Source: Chania multitudinisentens RB-25 (GTDB taxonomy: Bacteria > Pseudomonadota > Gammaproteobacteria > Enterobacterales > Enterobacteriaceae). Taken from it: 64,000 nucleotides of DNA. The stretch is from contig NZ_CP007044.2 in assembly GCF_000520015.2 (NCBI RefSeq), positions 2,170,001-2,234,000 of the forward strand. Direction: 5' to 3'. The notes under the pieces are model-generated. The model made no database searches. It worked only from the letters and a program-made list of their open reading frames with translations, and had not been told where the DNA came from. A program made the translations under genes and the position numbers. Within the stretch, counting starts at the first letter, position 1. Each line of letters opens with the position of its first letter. Below, piece by piece: positions 26,046-35,497 of the stretch.

Positions 26046-26051
26046 GGAAAA

Positions 26052-26846
26052 ATGAAACAGTATCTGGATTTGATGAAAAAAGTGCTCGCCGAGGGTACAC
26101 CTAAAGCGGATCGTACCGGTACTGGCACGCTGTCGATTTTCGGCCACCAGATGCGTTTCAACCTGCATGAAGGGTTCCCGCTGGTGACAACCAAAAAGTG
26201 TCACTTACGTTCGATAATTCATGAATTGCTGTGGTTCCTGAATGGTGAAACCAACGTGGCGTATCTGCGTGAAAACAACGTCACTATCTGGGACGAATGG
26301 GCTGATGAAAAGGGCGATCTTGGCCCGGTCTACGGTAAACAATGGCGTGCCTGGGGCGCGGCGGATGGCCGCCAGATCGATCAGCTCAGCGCGGTGCTGC
26401 AACAGTTGAAACAGGATCCGAACTCACGCCGTATCATTGTCTCAGCGTGGAACGTGGGGGAACTGGATCAGATGGCGTTGGCGCCCTGTCATGCTTTCTT
26501 CCAGTTCTATGTAGCGGAGGGCAAACTTTCTTGCCAACTGTATCAGCGTTCATGCGATGTGTTCCTTGGCCTACCGTTCAACATTGCCAGCTATGCATTA
26601 CTGGTTCATATGATGGCGCAGCAGTGCGATCTGGACGTTGGCGACTTCGTTTGGACCGGTGGGGATACTCACCTGTACAGCAATCATATGGAACAGACCC
26701 AACGGCAATTGGCGCGTGAACCACGCCCACTGCCGAAGCTGGTGATCAAACGCAAGCCGGAATCCTTGTTTGACTATCGTTTCGAAGACTTCGAGATTGA
26801 AGGTTACGACCCGCATCCTGCGATCAAGGCACCTGTTGCCATCTGA
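26052..26846 (+). CDS. thyA: Thymidylate synthase ThyA
   Basis: A 264-residue enzyme, identical in length to E. coli ThyA, that makes dTMP from dUMP with methylene-tetrahydrofolate. The nucleophile is Cys146 (LAPCHAFFQF). The dUMP-binding segment is QRSCDVFLGLPFNIASY, with GDTHLYSNH following. It is the second gene of the lgt-thyA pair and is followed by a long hairpin. Confidence 0.98.
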   Translation: MKQYLDLMKKVLAEGTPKADRTGTGTLSIFGHQMRFNLHEGFPLVTTKKCHLRSIIHELLWFLNGETNVAYLRENNVTIWDEWADEKGDLGPVYGKQWRAWGAADGRQIDQLSAVLQQLKQDPNSRRIIVSAWNVGELDQMALAPCHAFFQFYVAEGKLSCQLYQRSCDVFLGLPFNIASYALLVHMMAQQCDLDVGDFVWTGGDTHLYSNHMEQTQRQLAREPRPLPKLVIKRKPESLFDYRFEDFEIEGYDPHPAIKAPVAI

Positions 26847-26865
26847 ATAGTGTTTTATCATTTGC

Positions 26866-26906
26866 AGCATAAGGGCTCAGTGTATTGATGACTGAGCCCT
26901 TATGCT
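26866..26906 (+). terminator. Hairpin after thyA
   Basis: AGCATAAGGGCTCAGT and ACTGAGCCCTTATGCT form a perfect 16-bp stem with a 9-base loop, 20 bases after the thyA stop. The following U tract is poor, but the stem is very stable. Confidence 0.65.
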
Positions 26907-27051
26907 GTTCATCATTCCTGATTTATCCGCAATGCGAAGCTACACGCATTTTTTGCTGTTTTCTTGATAAATACATAAAAACTTTGCGCAGCATTTTCCA
27001 ACCTGAATAAACGCTTAAGCAGCCGACAATCCACCGCATTACACTCGCCTC

Positions 27052-27558
27052 ATGAACAGAGACTCATACTATTATGGTTGCAACCAGCAAGGGTTATCGC
27101 TGATTGAACTGTTGGTCGTGATGTTGCTGGCTGGCATGCTGACTTCTTGGGGCATCAGCCAATGGCATCATTATCAACAGGCACTGCGGCTGGAACAGAC
27201 CGCCCAACAACTGCTGGCTTTCCTCACGCGCCTACAGGCCGATGCTAATTGGCGTAATCGTAATGCTCTGCTGTGGTTCAAGCCGGGGGAGCCTTGGTGC
27301 GTGGGCAGTGGAACGCCGGTTATTGCCTGTGCTTCAGCGGCGGGATGGGTGTTTACCCCGGGTTATCTTGATGTGCAGTTGCAGGATTTCACTCAAAAAG
27401 AGATGGGGTTTTATGGCTTGCGTAACAATGCTCAAGCTGGGCATATCCTGCTGAGCAATGGTGCGGGGCGCATACGTTTGGTGCTGTCTGCCAGAGGGCG
27501 CCTGCGGCTGTGCAGCGAAGAGATAGCTGTTCGAGGTATTGCCCTATGCCAGCCTTAG
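27052..27558 (+). CDS. ppdA: PpdA, prepilin-like minor pseudopilin
   Basis: A 168-residue protein with a class III (type IV prepilin) leader: short N-terminus, then QQG/LSLIELLVVMLLAG, to be cut by a prepilin peptidase after Gly14 with Glu at position +5. It resembles E. coli PpdA. Minor pseudopilins start the assembly of type IV pili or type II secretion pseudopili; the peptidase and motor genes are not in the window. It is first in a four-gene operon whose members overlap or nearly touch, upstream of recC as in E. coli. Confidence 0.9.
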   Translation: MNRDSYYYGCNQQGLSLIELLVVMLLAGMLTSWGISQWHHYQQALRLEQTAQQLLAFLTRLQADANWRNRNALLWFKPGEPWCVGSGTPVIACASAAGWVFTPGYLDVQLQDFTQKEMGFYGLRNNAQAGHILLSNGAGRIRLVLSARGRLRLCSEEIAVRGIALCQP

Positions 27559-28118
27559 AACAAGGTTTTACCTTGCCAGAAGTGATGCTGGCAATGACAT
27601 TTGGCAGCCTGATTGCTTTGGCTGCGGCCAAGACGTTACCTGTATTACGTCAGCAAACTGCTGATGTTGGTCGCCATTACCGGTTAGAACTGGTGCTGCG
27701 TCAGTTGGCTTTTGGTATTGAAAAAGACCTGCGTCGTGCCGGGTTTTGTGCCGGGCAGTGCCAAGGGCGGGCTTTAACGATCGGCAATGCCGAAGGTGAA
27801 GCGTCGAACAGCTGCGTGATTGTTGCTTATGATCTTAACCGTAATGGCCAGTGGGATAACGCGGCTGATGCGGAGTATTTCGGTTATCGCCTGCGCGCCG
27901 GGGCGCTGGAAGGGCAGCGCGGTGTCACCCAGTGCCGGGGCAATGGCTGGGAGCGCCTGCACGATCCCGAAGAGATACGCATTACCACTTTCTCTATCAG
28001 CGAAATTGCGGGCAACGGCGGAAAACCGTTGGTGTTGTTCAGCCTTGGGGGGCATTCAAATACGCGGGAGAGTATCCAACAGCGCCTGGAATGGATTGTC
28101 AGTATGGAGGCTTTCTGA
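27546..28118 (+). CDS. ppdB: PpdB, prepilin-like minor pseudopilin
   Basis: A 190-residue protein from the ATG at 27546, inside the last codons of ppdA; an upstream in-frame start would add residues before the leader and is less likely. The prepilin leader is MPALEQG/FTLPEVMLAMTFG. The body has Cys residues (RAGFCAGQCQGR) seen in PpdB-like proteins. It overlaps ppdA by 13 bases and ends two bases before ygdB. Confidence 0.9.
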   Translation: MPALEQGFTLPEVMLAMTFGSLIALAAAKTLPVLRQQTADVGRHYRLELVLRQLAFGIEKDLRRAGFCAGQCQGRALTIGNAEGEASNSCVIVAYDLNRNGQWDNAADAEYFGYRLRAGALEGQRGVTQCRGNGWERLHDPEEIRITTFSISEIAGNGGKPLVLFSLGGHSNTRESIQQRLEWIVSMEAF

Positions 28119-28120
28119 AC

Positions 28121-28567
28121 ATGCGGGTACAGCAGGGGGGCAGCACGCTGGCGGCGGTGATGCTGTTGTTAGTAATGGGATTGATGTTGCTTAATGCTCA
28201 GCAGCGGCAATTGGATAGCGCCCTGCTGTTAGCGGTCGATCAACAGCGCTATCTACGCGCCTATAATCAGGCAGTTTCCGCCTTGAACTGGGGGCTGGTG
28301 CAGTCTTGGCCACGCGAACAGCTAACAACCGCAAGATGGCAATGCCAGCAATTGCTAGCCGATACTCTGCAAGCCTGTGCCCGGCGTTCTTCCCGCCCGG
28401 GCATAGTGCTGGTGCGCGGGGCGGGGATAATCCCCGAAAGTGAACCGCTGTGGCTCTACCAACTGGCTGCCGAAACCAGTGCAGTGGGCGATATCAGGCT
28501 GCAAACAGAAGAAGGTGGCTGGCTGGATTTTTGCCCAGAGAAAAAAGAGAGCGATTGTGCCGATTAA
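28121..28567 (+). CDS. ygdB: YgdB, DUF2509 pilus-assembly-associated protein
   Basis: A 148-residue protein from the ATG at 28121, with the N-terminus MRVQQGGSTLAAVMLLLVMG, a prepilin-like leader with less typical residues after the Gly; it ends GGWLDFCPEKKESDC, close to the WSDFCP end of E. coli YgdB. It takes the place of a PilX/GspK-like minor component in the operon. An open frame extending upstream into ppdB is a shadow. Confidence 0.86.
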   Translation: MRVQQGGSTLAAVMLLLVMGLMLLNAQQRQLDSALLLAVDQQRYLRAYNQAVSALNWGLVQSWPREQLTTARWQCQQLLADTLQACARRSSRPGIVLVRGAGIIPESEPLWLYQLAAETSAVGDIRLQTEEGGWLDFCPEKKESDCAD

Positions 28568-28916
28568 ACGCATCAATGTATCAGCCCAGCAGGGATTCAG
28601 CCTGCCCGAAGTATTGATTGCAGCATTGTTGTTCGCTGTCTCACTGCTGGGGCTGTTACAATATCATCAGGTTTTGCTGCAATCCTTTCAGCGGCAATGG
28701 CAATATCGGCAAGCCTGGTCGCTGGCGCATCATCAGTTGGAAATGTTTAACGCCAATGCGGTGACGCAGGATAACCCGTTACCGTTGCCTCCCCACTGGC
28801 AGCGCGAAATTGAAACGCGGTCAGTGGAGGCCGATTGCCTGCGGCGCACGGTAAAAATACAAACACCGCTCCGGCAGCAGGTTGAACTCAGCCGATGGTA
28901 TTGTGCCAATCAGTAG
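28557..28916 (+). CDS. ppdC: PpdC, prepilin-like minor pseudopilin
   Basis: A 119-residue protein. I choose the GTG at 28557, which overlaps ygdB by 11 bases, because it gives a short leader before QQG/FSLPEVLIAALLFAVS; there is no in-frame ATG near. Two Cys residues near the end (ADCLRRT, RWYCANQ) fit a disulfide as in other minor pseudopilins. It is last of the ppdA-ppdB-ygdB-ppdC group. Confidence 0.87.
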   Translation: MPIKRINVSAQQGFSLPEVLIAALLFAVSLLGLLQYHQVLLQSFQRQWQYRQAWSLAHHQLEMFNANAVTQDNPLPLPPHWQREIETRSVEADCLRRTVKIQTPLRQQVELSRWYCANQ

Positions 28917-28957
28917 CCAAGGGGCAGCTTGGTATTTATTCGGTTTAAAGGAGCCTC

Positions 28958-31900
28958 ATGTTTAGGGTTTATCACTCCAATCAGTTGGACTTACTGAAAA
29001 CGCTGACCAGTGCGTTGATAACCAGAGAGCCTTTGGCTAATCCTTTTCAACAGGAAGTGGTGTTGGTGCAAAGCCCTGGCATGGCGCAGTGGTTGCAAAT
29101 GCAACTGGCAGAGCAACTGGGGATCGCCGCCAATATCACTTTCCCGCTGCCCGCCACCTTTATCTGGGAGATGTTTACCAAAGTCTTGCCGGGCATCCCA
29201 AAAGAGAGTGCTTTCAGCAAAGATGCGATGACCTGGAAGCTGATGTGGCTGTTGCCTGAAATGCTGATTCAGCCCGAGTTTGCCACGTTGCAACATTACC
29301 TGACCGACGATGGCGACAAGCGCAAGATCCACCAGCTTGCTGGCAGGGTGGCGGATCTGTTTGACCAATATCTGGTTTATCGCCCGCAGTGGCTGGAAAG
29401 CTGGCAGCGTCAGGAACTGATCGAAGGGTTGCCAGATGCTCAGCAGTGGCAGGCAGCCTTGTGGTGCAGGTTGGTTGAGTACACGCAGGAGCTCGGGCAA
29501 GAAGAGTGGCATCGTGCCAATTTATACCGCCGTTTTATCAGCAGTCTGGCAACCGCAGTGCAGTGCCCGGCCGGTTTGCCACCCCGGGTGTTTATCTGTG
29601 GGATTTCAGCCTTGCCGCCGGTCTATCTGGAAGCGTTGCAGGCGCTTGGTAAGCACATTGATATCCACCTGATGTTTACCAACCCCTGCCGTTACTACTG
29701 GGGAGATATTCAGGACTATGCGTTTCTTGCTCGATTACAAAGCCGTAAGCGTCGCCATTATCATCAGGCGCGGGAGCAAGGGTTATTCCGCCAGCCAGAG
29801 CAGGCTGCACAGCTGTTTGATGCCGAAGGTAAACAACAACTGAGCAATCCTCTGCTGGCTTCATGGGGCAAACTGGGGCGTGATCATCTGTATCTGCTCT
29901 CGCAGATGGAGGCCGTACAGGAAATAGACGCCTTTGTTGATATTCCGGCTGACGGGCTGCTGCATGCCATTCAACACGACATGCTGGAGTTGGAAGACCA
30001 TGCGGTGATCGGTACCACGCTGGAAACGTTTGAACACAGCGGTAATAAACGCCGGTTAGATCCGCAGGATCGTTCTCTCAGCCTGCATGCCTGCCACAGC
30101 CCGCAGCGCGAAGTGGAGGTGCTGCACGATCAACTGCTGGGAATGCTGGCCGAAGATCCGCAACTGACATCGCGCGATATCATCGTGATGGTGGCAGATA
30201 TCGACAGTTATACGCCCTATATTCAGGCGGTATTCGGTAATGCTGCCAGCGAGCGCTACCTGCCGTTTGCCATTTCCGATCGCAAGGCCCGTCAGGCGCA
30301 TCCCGCTTTACAGGCTTTTATCTCATTGCTTGATTTGCCACAGAGCCGCTTTACTTCAGAACAGGTGTTAGCACTGCTGGAAGTACCCGCGTTGGCTGCC
30401 CGTTTTTCCATTCAGGAAGAGGGGTTGCGCCTGCTGCGCCATTGGGCTGGGGAGGCCGGGGTGCGTTGGGGGCTGGACGACGATAACGTGCGTGAACTGG
30501 CGTTACCAGCAACGGGGCAGCACACCTGGCGGTTTGGTATTACCCGCATGCTGCTGGGGTATGCGATGGACAGTAAGGCGGGGGATTGGGAGGGGGTGTT
30601 ACCTTACGACGAATCAAGTGGGCTGGTTGCGGAGCTTGCCGGGCAACTGGCGGATCTGTTGTCCCAACTCAGTGATTGGCGGAAAACCCTGAGTGAGGAA
30701 CGATCGCTTGCAGAGTGGTTACCGCTGTGTCGCCGTTTGCTTGATAGTTTCTTTGAGACGGATAGCGAAACGGAAGAGGCATTAGCGCTGATTGAACGGG
30801 ATTGGTTGAAGATTATCGACTACGGGCTATCGGCCCGTTATCCCGATACTGTGCCGCTGACGCTGCTGCGCAATGAGTTGGCGGCCCGGCTCGATCAGCA
30901 GCGCATCAGCCAGCGTTTTCTGGCTGGGCAGATCAACTTTTGTACCCTGATGCCGATGCGTTCTATCCCGTTCAAGGTGGTTTGCCTGTTGGGGATGAAT
31001 GATGGGGTTTATCCACGCACGTTGCCACCACTGGGTTTTGATCTGATGGCTCAACAGGTTAAACGTGGCGATCGCAGCCGCCGTGATGATGACCGTTATT
31101 TGTTTTTGGAGGCGATCCTCTCAGCTCAACAACGGCTTTACATCAGCTTTATCGGTCGTTCGATTCAGGATAACAGTGAGCGTTATCCTTCGGTATTGGT
31201 TACTGAACTGTTGGAGTATCTGGAGCAGAGCTATTGTTTGCCGGGTGATGAAACCTGTGATGCAGACACCAGTGCTCGGCGGGTAGGTGAGCATTTGCTT
31301 AAGTACCATAACCGTATGCCGTTTGCGGCTGAAAACTTCCTGGCGGGGAGTGAAGCACAAAGCTATGCCGCAGAGTGGCTACCTGCGGCAGACGGGCAAG
31401 GAACTGCCTATCCGGCGTTTAATCAACCGTTGGTGGGGGAAGAGAAAACACAGATTTCCCTTGATGAACTGCTGCGCTTTTACCGCCATCCGATACGGGC
31501 TTTTTTCCAACTGCGCCTGGGCGTCAATTTCATTCTTGAAGAGACAGAGCTACCAGAAGAGGAACCTTTTACACTGGATAACCTCAGCCGCTACCAATTT
31601 AACAGCCAATTGTTGAATGTTTTGATCGAGCAAGAAGATACGGAGCGATTATTCCAGCGGATACGAGCCTCTGGTGGTTTACCTTATGGGGCGTTTGGTG
31701 AGATTTATTGGCAAACGCAGCAGGAAGAGATCGGTGAACTGGCTGAACGGGTGCGTAATGAGCGGCAGGAAAATAGCAGCCTGGAGTTGGATATTAGCGT
31801 TGCGGGTGTACGTATTACCGGCTGGTTGCATCAAGTCCAAGCCGATGGTTTGCTGCGTTGGCGGCCAGCCACGCTTTCAGCGGTAGACGGTATTTTGCTT

Positions 31901-32329
31901 TGGCTGGAACACTTGGTGTACTGCTGTGCCGGAGGGGCAGGGGAAAGCCGCATGTTCGGGCGCAAAAATTCCACCTGGCGCTTTGCTGCGCTCTCCGCTG
32001 AGGCTGCTCATCTTCAATTGGCTGAGCTACTCACCGGCTATCAGCGCGGGCTGTCACAACCTTTGCTGTTGCTGAACAAAAGCGGTTGGGCCTGGTTGAG
32101 CCAGTGTTATCAGGCAGAAACGCAGCAGATTGATTGGGCTGAAGATGTACAAATCAAAGCGCGTGCCAAGCTGTTGCAAACTTGGCAGGGGGATCAGCGT
32201 ATACCGGGAGAGGGGGAAGATCTCTATATCCAACGTGTTTTCCGGCAGATGGACAATGCCTGCCTTGAACAAATTTTGCGTGAAACAGAACGTTATCTGC
32301 TGCCAATGGTGCAGCATAACCTGGGGTAA
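28958..32329 (+). CDS. recC: RecC, exodeoxyribonuclease V gamma subunit
   Basis: A 1123-residue subunit (E. coli 1122) with a perfect AAGGAG before the ATG. RecC holds RecB and RecD together, splits the duplex and reads Chi in its tunnel. Its N-terminal part is a dead SF1 helicase fold; recognisable stretches are MFRVYHSNQLDLLKTL, FPLPATFIWEMF, MPMRSIPFKVVCLLGMNDG and RSRRDDDRYLFLEAI. It is separated from ptrA by 270 bases that contain a dispersed repeat; in E. coli they are also separate but adjacent. Confidence 0.97.
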   Translation: MFRVYHSNQLDLLKTLTSALITREPLANPFQQEVVLVQSPGMAQWLQMQLAEQLGIAANITFPLPATFIWEMFTKVLPGIPKESAFSKDAMTWKLMWLLPEMLIQPEFATLQHYLTDDGDKRKIHQLAGRVADLFDQYLVYRPQWLESWQRQELIEGLPDAQQWQAALWCRLVEYTQELGQEEWHRANLYRRFISSLATAVQCPAGLPPRVFICGISALPPVYLEALQALGKHIDIHLMFTNPCRYYWGDIQDYAFLARLQSRKRRHYHQAREQGLFRQPEQAAQLFDAEGKQQLSNPLLASWGKLGRDHLYLLSQMEAVQEIDAFVDIPADGLLHAIQHDMLELEDHAVIGTTLETFEHSGNKRRLDPQDRSLSLHACHSPQREVEVLHDQLLGMLAEDPQLTSRDIIVMVADIDSYTPYIQAVFGNAASERYLPFAISDRKARQAHPALQAFISLLDLPQSRFTSEQVLALLEVPALAARFSIQEEGLRLLRHWAGEAGVRWGLDDDNVRELALPATGQHTWRFGITRMLLGYAMDSKAGDWEGVLPYDESSGLVAELAGQLADLLSQLSDWRKTLSEERSLAEWLPLCRRLLDSFFETDSETEEALALIERDWLKIIDYGLSARYPDTVPLTLLRNELAARLDQQRISQRFLAGQINFCTLMPMRSIPFKVVCLLGMNDGVYPRTLPPLGFDLMAQQVKRGDRSRRDDDRYLFLEAILSAQQRLYISFIGRSIQDNSERYPSVLVTELLEYLEQSYCLPGDETCDADTSARRVGEHLLKYHNRMPFAAENFLAGSEAQSYAAEWLPAADGQGTAYPAFNQPLVGEEKTQISLDELLRFYRHPIRAFFQLRLGVNFILEETELPEEEPFTLDNLSRYQFNSQLLNVLIEQEDTERLFQRIRASGGLPYGAFGEIYWQTQQEEIGELAERVRNERQENSSLELDISVAGVRITGWLHQVQADGLLRWRPATLSAVDGILLWLEHLVYCCAGGAGESRMFGRKNSTWRFAALSAEAAHLQLAELLTGYQRGLSQPLLLLNKSGWAWLSQCYQAETQQIDWAEDVQIKARAKLLQTWQGDQRIPGEGEDLYIQRVFRQMDNACLEQILRETERYLLPMVQHNLG

Positions 32330-32437
32330 CAATCCTGTGGTGGTGGTGATGGAGGGGAGATGATAAAAATAGTCAGGTTTGCCTTTGGCCATTGAGGTTG
32401 TCCCTGGTCTGATATGGCGTACAGGCATGGATTTTCT

Positions 32438-32524
32438 ATACCCTAAGTAATTCGAATTGCAGGAAAGCCAACGCATAGGCAACTTGAAGTATGGCGGGTA
32501 TAACTTGAAATCTGTTGGGCACCA
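32438..32524. repeat. Dispersed ATACCC/GGGTAT repeat, compact copy plus partial copy
   Basis: A 64-bp unit from ATACCCTAAG (32438) to GGCGGGTAT (32501) has inverted ends and the inner words AATTGCAGG / GCAACTTGAAGTAT, with most of the centre missing. It is followed at once by AACTTGAAATCTGTTGGGCA, an arm of a second copy. It lies between recC and ptrA. Confidence 0.7.
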
Positions 32525-32599
32525 TTTTCAGTTTGTCGTTTTGCAGAATGCCGTTAACGCCAGGGAGTTGGCGTAGCGGCAAGAGAATAGGGGTTTATT

Positions 32600-35497
32600 T
32601 TGGATATGCGTAAACAGTTAGTTCGCATTACTGGGTTAGTGTTGTTGGTGATGTTTTGGGTACCGCTAAGTTGGGCTGCGCAGGGATGGCAACCGCTGGC
32701 GGAAAAAATCCACAAAAGCGAGCATGACCCACGTCATTACCAGGCGATTAAACTGGCTAATGGGATGACGGTGCTGCTGGTTTCCGATGCACAGGCACCA
32801 AAGTCATTGGCTGCATTGGCGTTGCCCGTGGGGTCATTGGAAAATCCCGCCAGTCAACTTGGCTTGGCCCATTATCTTGAGCATATGGTTTTGATGGGCT
32901 CCAAACGTTATCCAGAATCGGAAAACCTCGCTGAATTCCTGAAAAAACACGGCGGTAGCCACAATGCGAGCACGGCATCCTACCGTACCGCCTTCTATCT
33001 GGAAGTGGAAAACAACGCGCTGGAAGCTGCGGTTGATCGCATGGCGGATGCGCTTGCGGCACCACTGTTGGACCCGGACAATGCCGATCGTGAGCGGAAC
33101 GCGGTGAATGCCGAACTGACTATGGCGCGTTCTCGTGATGGGATGCGCATGGCGCAGGTTGGGGCGGAAACGCTGAACCCGGAACACCCCAGCGCCCGTT
33201 TTTCCGGCGGCAATTTGGAGACTCTGAAAGATAAACCAGGCAGCAAATTACATGATGAATTGCTCAGTTTTTATCAGCGTTATTACTCTGCCAACCTGAT
33301 GATGGGTGTGCTGTACAGCAACCAATCTCTTGAGGCGTTGGCCGAGTTGGCGACCAGAACTTTTGGCCGCATTCCGAATCGTGATGCACAAGTGCCGCCG
33401 ATCACCGTTCCTGCGGTGACAGCAGAACAGCAGGGTATCATCATTCATTACGTGCCAGCACAACCACGCAAGCAACTGAAAGTTGAGTTTCGTATCGGCA
33501 ATAACAGCGCAGAATTTCGCAGTAAAACGGATATTTATATCGGTTATCTGATTGGCAATCGCAGTAATAATACGCTTTCAGACTGGTTACAGGCACAAGG
33601 GTTGGCTGATGCCATCAATGCAGGTGCCGATCCGATGGTAGATCGTAACGGCGGCCTGTTTTCCATCAGTGTTTCCCTGACCGACAAGGGGCTGGCAGAG
33701 CGTGATAAAGTGGTTGCAGCTATTTTCAGTTATCTGAACATGTTGCGTAACGAAGGGATCAAACAAAGCTATTTTGATGAGATTGCGCATGTTCTGAATC
33801 TGGATTTCCGCTATCCATCAATTACGCGTGATATGGATTATATCGAATGGCTGGTGGATACCATGCTGCGAGTACCGATTGAGCATACGCTAGATGCCCC
33901 ATATCTGGCAGATCGTTTCGATCCGCAAGCCATTGCAGAACGTTTAGAGCAAATGACGCCGCAAAATGCGCGTATCTGGTTTATCAGCCCGGATGAACCG
34001 CATAACAAAATGGCTTACTTCGTTGATGCTCCTTATCAGGTAGATAAAATTACCCCAGAGCGTTTTGAGAAATGGCGGCAGCTAGGTAAAGGGATAGCAC
34101 TCTCTCTGCCCGTACTCAACCCCTATATCCCAGATGATTTCACTTTGCATCCCCCTGCTCGTGAGTTTACCAAACCTGAAATGGTGGTTAACCAACCGGG
34201 TCTGCGGGTGCTGTATATGCCGAGCCGCTACTTTGCCGATGAGCCTAAAGCCGATGTGATCGTGGCGTTACGCAATGCCAAAACCATGGATTCTGCACGT
34301 AATCAGGTACTGTTTTCTCTGATGGATTATCTGGCGGGTCTTTCGCTTGACCAATTGAGCTATCAAGCTTCTGTCGGTGGGCTGAGTTTTTCCACTTCGG
34401 CAAACAATGGCCTGGTGTTTAGTGCCAACGGTTTTACCCAACGTTTGCCACAGTTACTCACTTCACTGGTGGAGGGGTACTCCAGCTTTACACCTACGGA
34501 AGGGCAATTGGCACAGGCTAAATCCTGGTATTTGGAACAGCTGGATTCAGCAGAGAAGGGCAAAGCACTCGAACTGGCGATGCAGCCGGTGCAGATGCTT
34601 TCCCGGGTGCCTTATATCGAACGCAGTGAACGCCGTGAAGTACTGAAAACGCTGACGCTGCAAGATATTCTGGCCTATCGCGACAGCCTGATGAAAGAAG
34701 CCACCCCAGAAATGCTGGTGGTGGGAAATATGAGCCAACAGCAAGTGGAGACGCTGGCTGCTACGCTGAAACATCAGTTGGGTTGTACCGGTGTGGAATG
34801 GTGGCACGGTGAAAAGGTGATGGTCGTAAAAAATCAGTTGGCGAATCTGCAACGCTTTGGCAGCAGTACCGACTCGGCGCTGGCGGCGGTGTATGTACCA
34901 ACGGGTTACGATGAGGTCACCAGCATGGCTTACAGTTCCTTGTTGGGGCAGATTATCCAGCCCTGGTTCTACAGCCAACTGCGTACTCAGGAGCAGCTCG
35001 GCTATGCCCTATTTGCTTTTGCTACACCGGTTGGCCGCCAGTGGGGCGTGGGCTTCCTGTTGCAAAGCAACAATCAGCAACCCGCTTATCTTTATCAGCG
35101 TTACCAGGATTTTTATCCCAAAACAGAAAAACGGTTACGCGAGATGAGCGAGGCCGATTTTGCCCAATATAAGCAGGCAATGATTAACGAACTGAAACAG
35201 CGCCCACAAACCCTTAGTGAGGAAGCCGATCGTTTCGGCAATGATTTTGATCGCGGTAATTTCGCTTTTGATACCCGCCAGAAACTGATTGCACAGATTA
35301 CAACTCTGACGCCCACTAAATTGGCGGATTATTTCCATCAGGCGGTCATTCAGCCACAGGGTTTGGCTGTGCTGTCACAGGTGAGTGGCAGCAGCCAGGA
35401 GAAAGCCGATTTTGTCGTGCCGGGTGCAGATTGGGTCACTTATCCTAATGCTTCTGCTTTGCAGCAAACGTTGCCACGCCAAGTGGTAACGCCATGA
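32600..35497 (+). CDS. ptrA: Protease III (pitrilysin)
   Basis: A 965-residue periplasmic zinc protease (E. coli 962). Residues 1-26 are a signal peptide (VPLSWAA/QGW). The inverted zinc motif HYLEH is at 91-95, with the third ligand Glu172 (NAVNAELTMAR). The start is TTG at 32600 with AGGGG six bases upstream; an ATG two codons later is possible. The conserved placement between recC and recB has no known functional reason. Its stop overlaps the recB start by four bases (ATGA). Confidence 0.97.
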   Translation: MDMRKQLVRITGLVLLVMFWVPLSWAAQGWQPLAEKIHKSEHDPRHYQAIKLANGMTVLLVSDAQAPKSLAALALPVGSLENPASQLGLAHYLEHMVLMGSKRYPESENLAEFLKKHGGSHNASTASYRTAFYLEVENNALEAAVDRMADALAAPLLDPDNADRERNAVNAELTMARSRDGMRMAQVGAETLNPEHPSARFSGGNLETLKDKPGSKLHDELLSFYQRYYSANLMMGVLYSNQSLEALAELATRTFGRIPNRDAQVPPITVPAVTAEQQGIIIHYVPAQPRKQLKVEFRIGNNSAEFRSKTDIYIGYLIGNRSNNTLSDWLQAQGLADAINAGADPMVDRNGGLFSISVSLTDKGLAERDKVVAAIFSYLNMLRNEGIKQSYFDEIAHVLNLDFRYPSITRDMDYIEWLVDTMLRVPIEHTLDAPYLADRFDPQAIAERLEQMTPQNARIWFISPDEPHNKMAYFVDAPYQVDKITPERFEKWRQLGKGIALSLPVLNPYIPDDFTLHPPAREFTKPEMVVNQPGLRVLYMPSRYFADEPKADVIVALRNAKTMDSARNQVLFSLMDYLAGLSLDQLSYQASVGGLSFSTSANNGLVFSANGFTQRLPQLLTSLVEGYSSFTPTEGQLAQAKSWYLEQLDSAEKGKALELAMQPVQMLSRVPYIERSERREVLKTLTLQDILAYRDSLMKEATPEMLVVGNMSQQQVETLAATLKHQLGCTGVEWWHGEKVMVVKNQLANLQRFGSSTDSALAAVYVPTGYDEVTSMAYSSLLGQIIQPWFYSQLRTQEQLGYALFAFATPVGRQWGVGFLLQSNNQQPAYLYQRYQDFYPKTEKRLREMSEADFAQYKQAMINELKQRPQTLSEEADRFGNDFDRGNFAFDTRQKLIAQITTLTPTKLADYFHQAVIQPQGLAVLSQVSGSSQEKADFVVPGADWVTYPNASALQQTLPRQVVTP

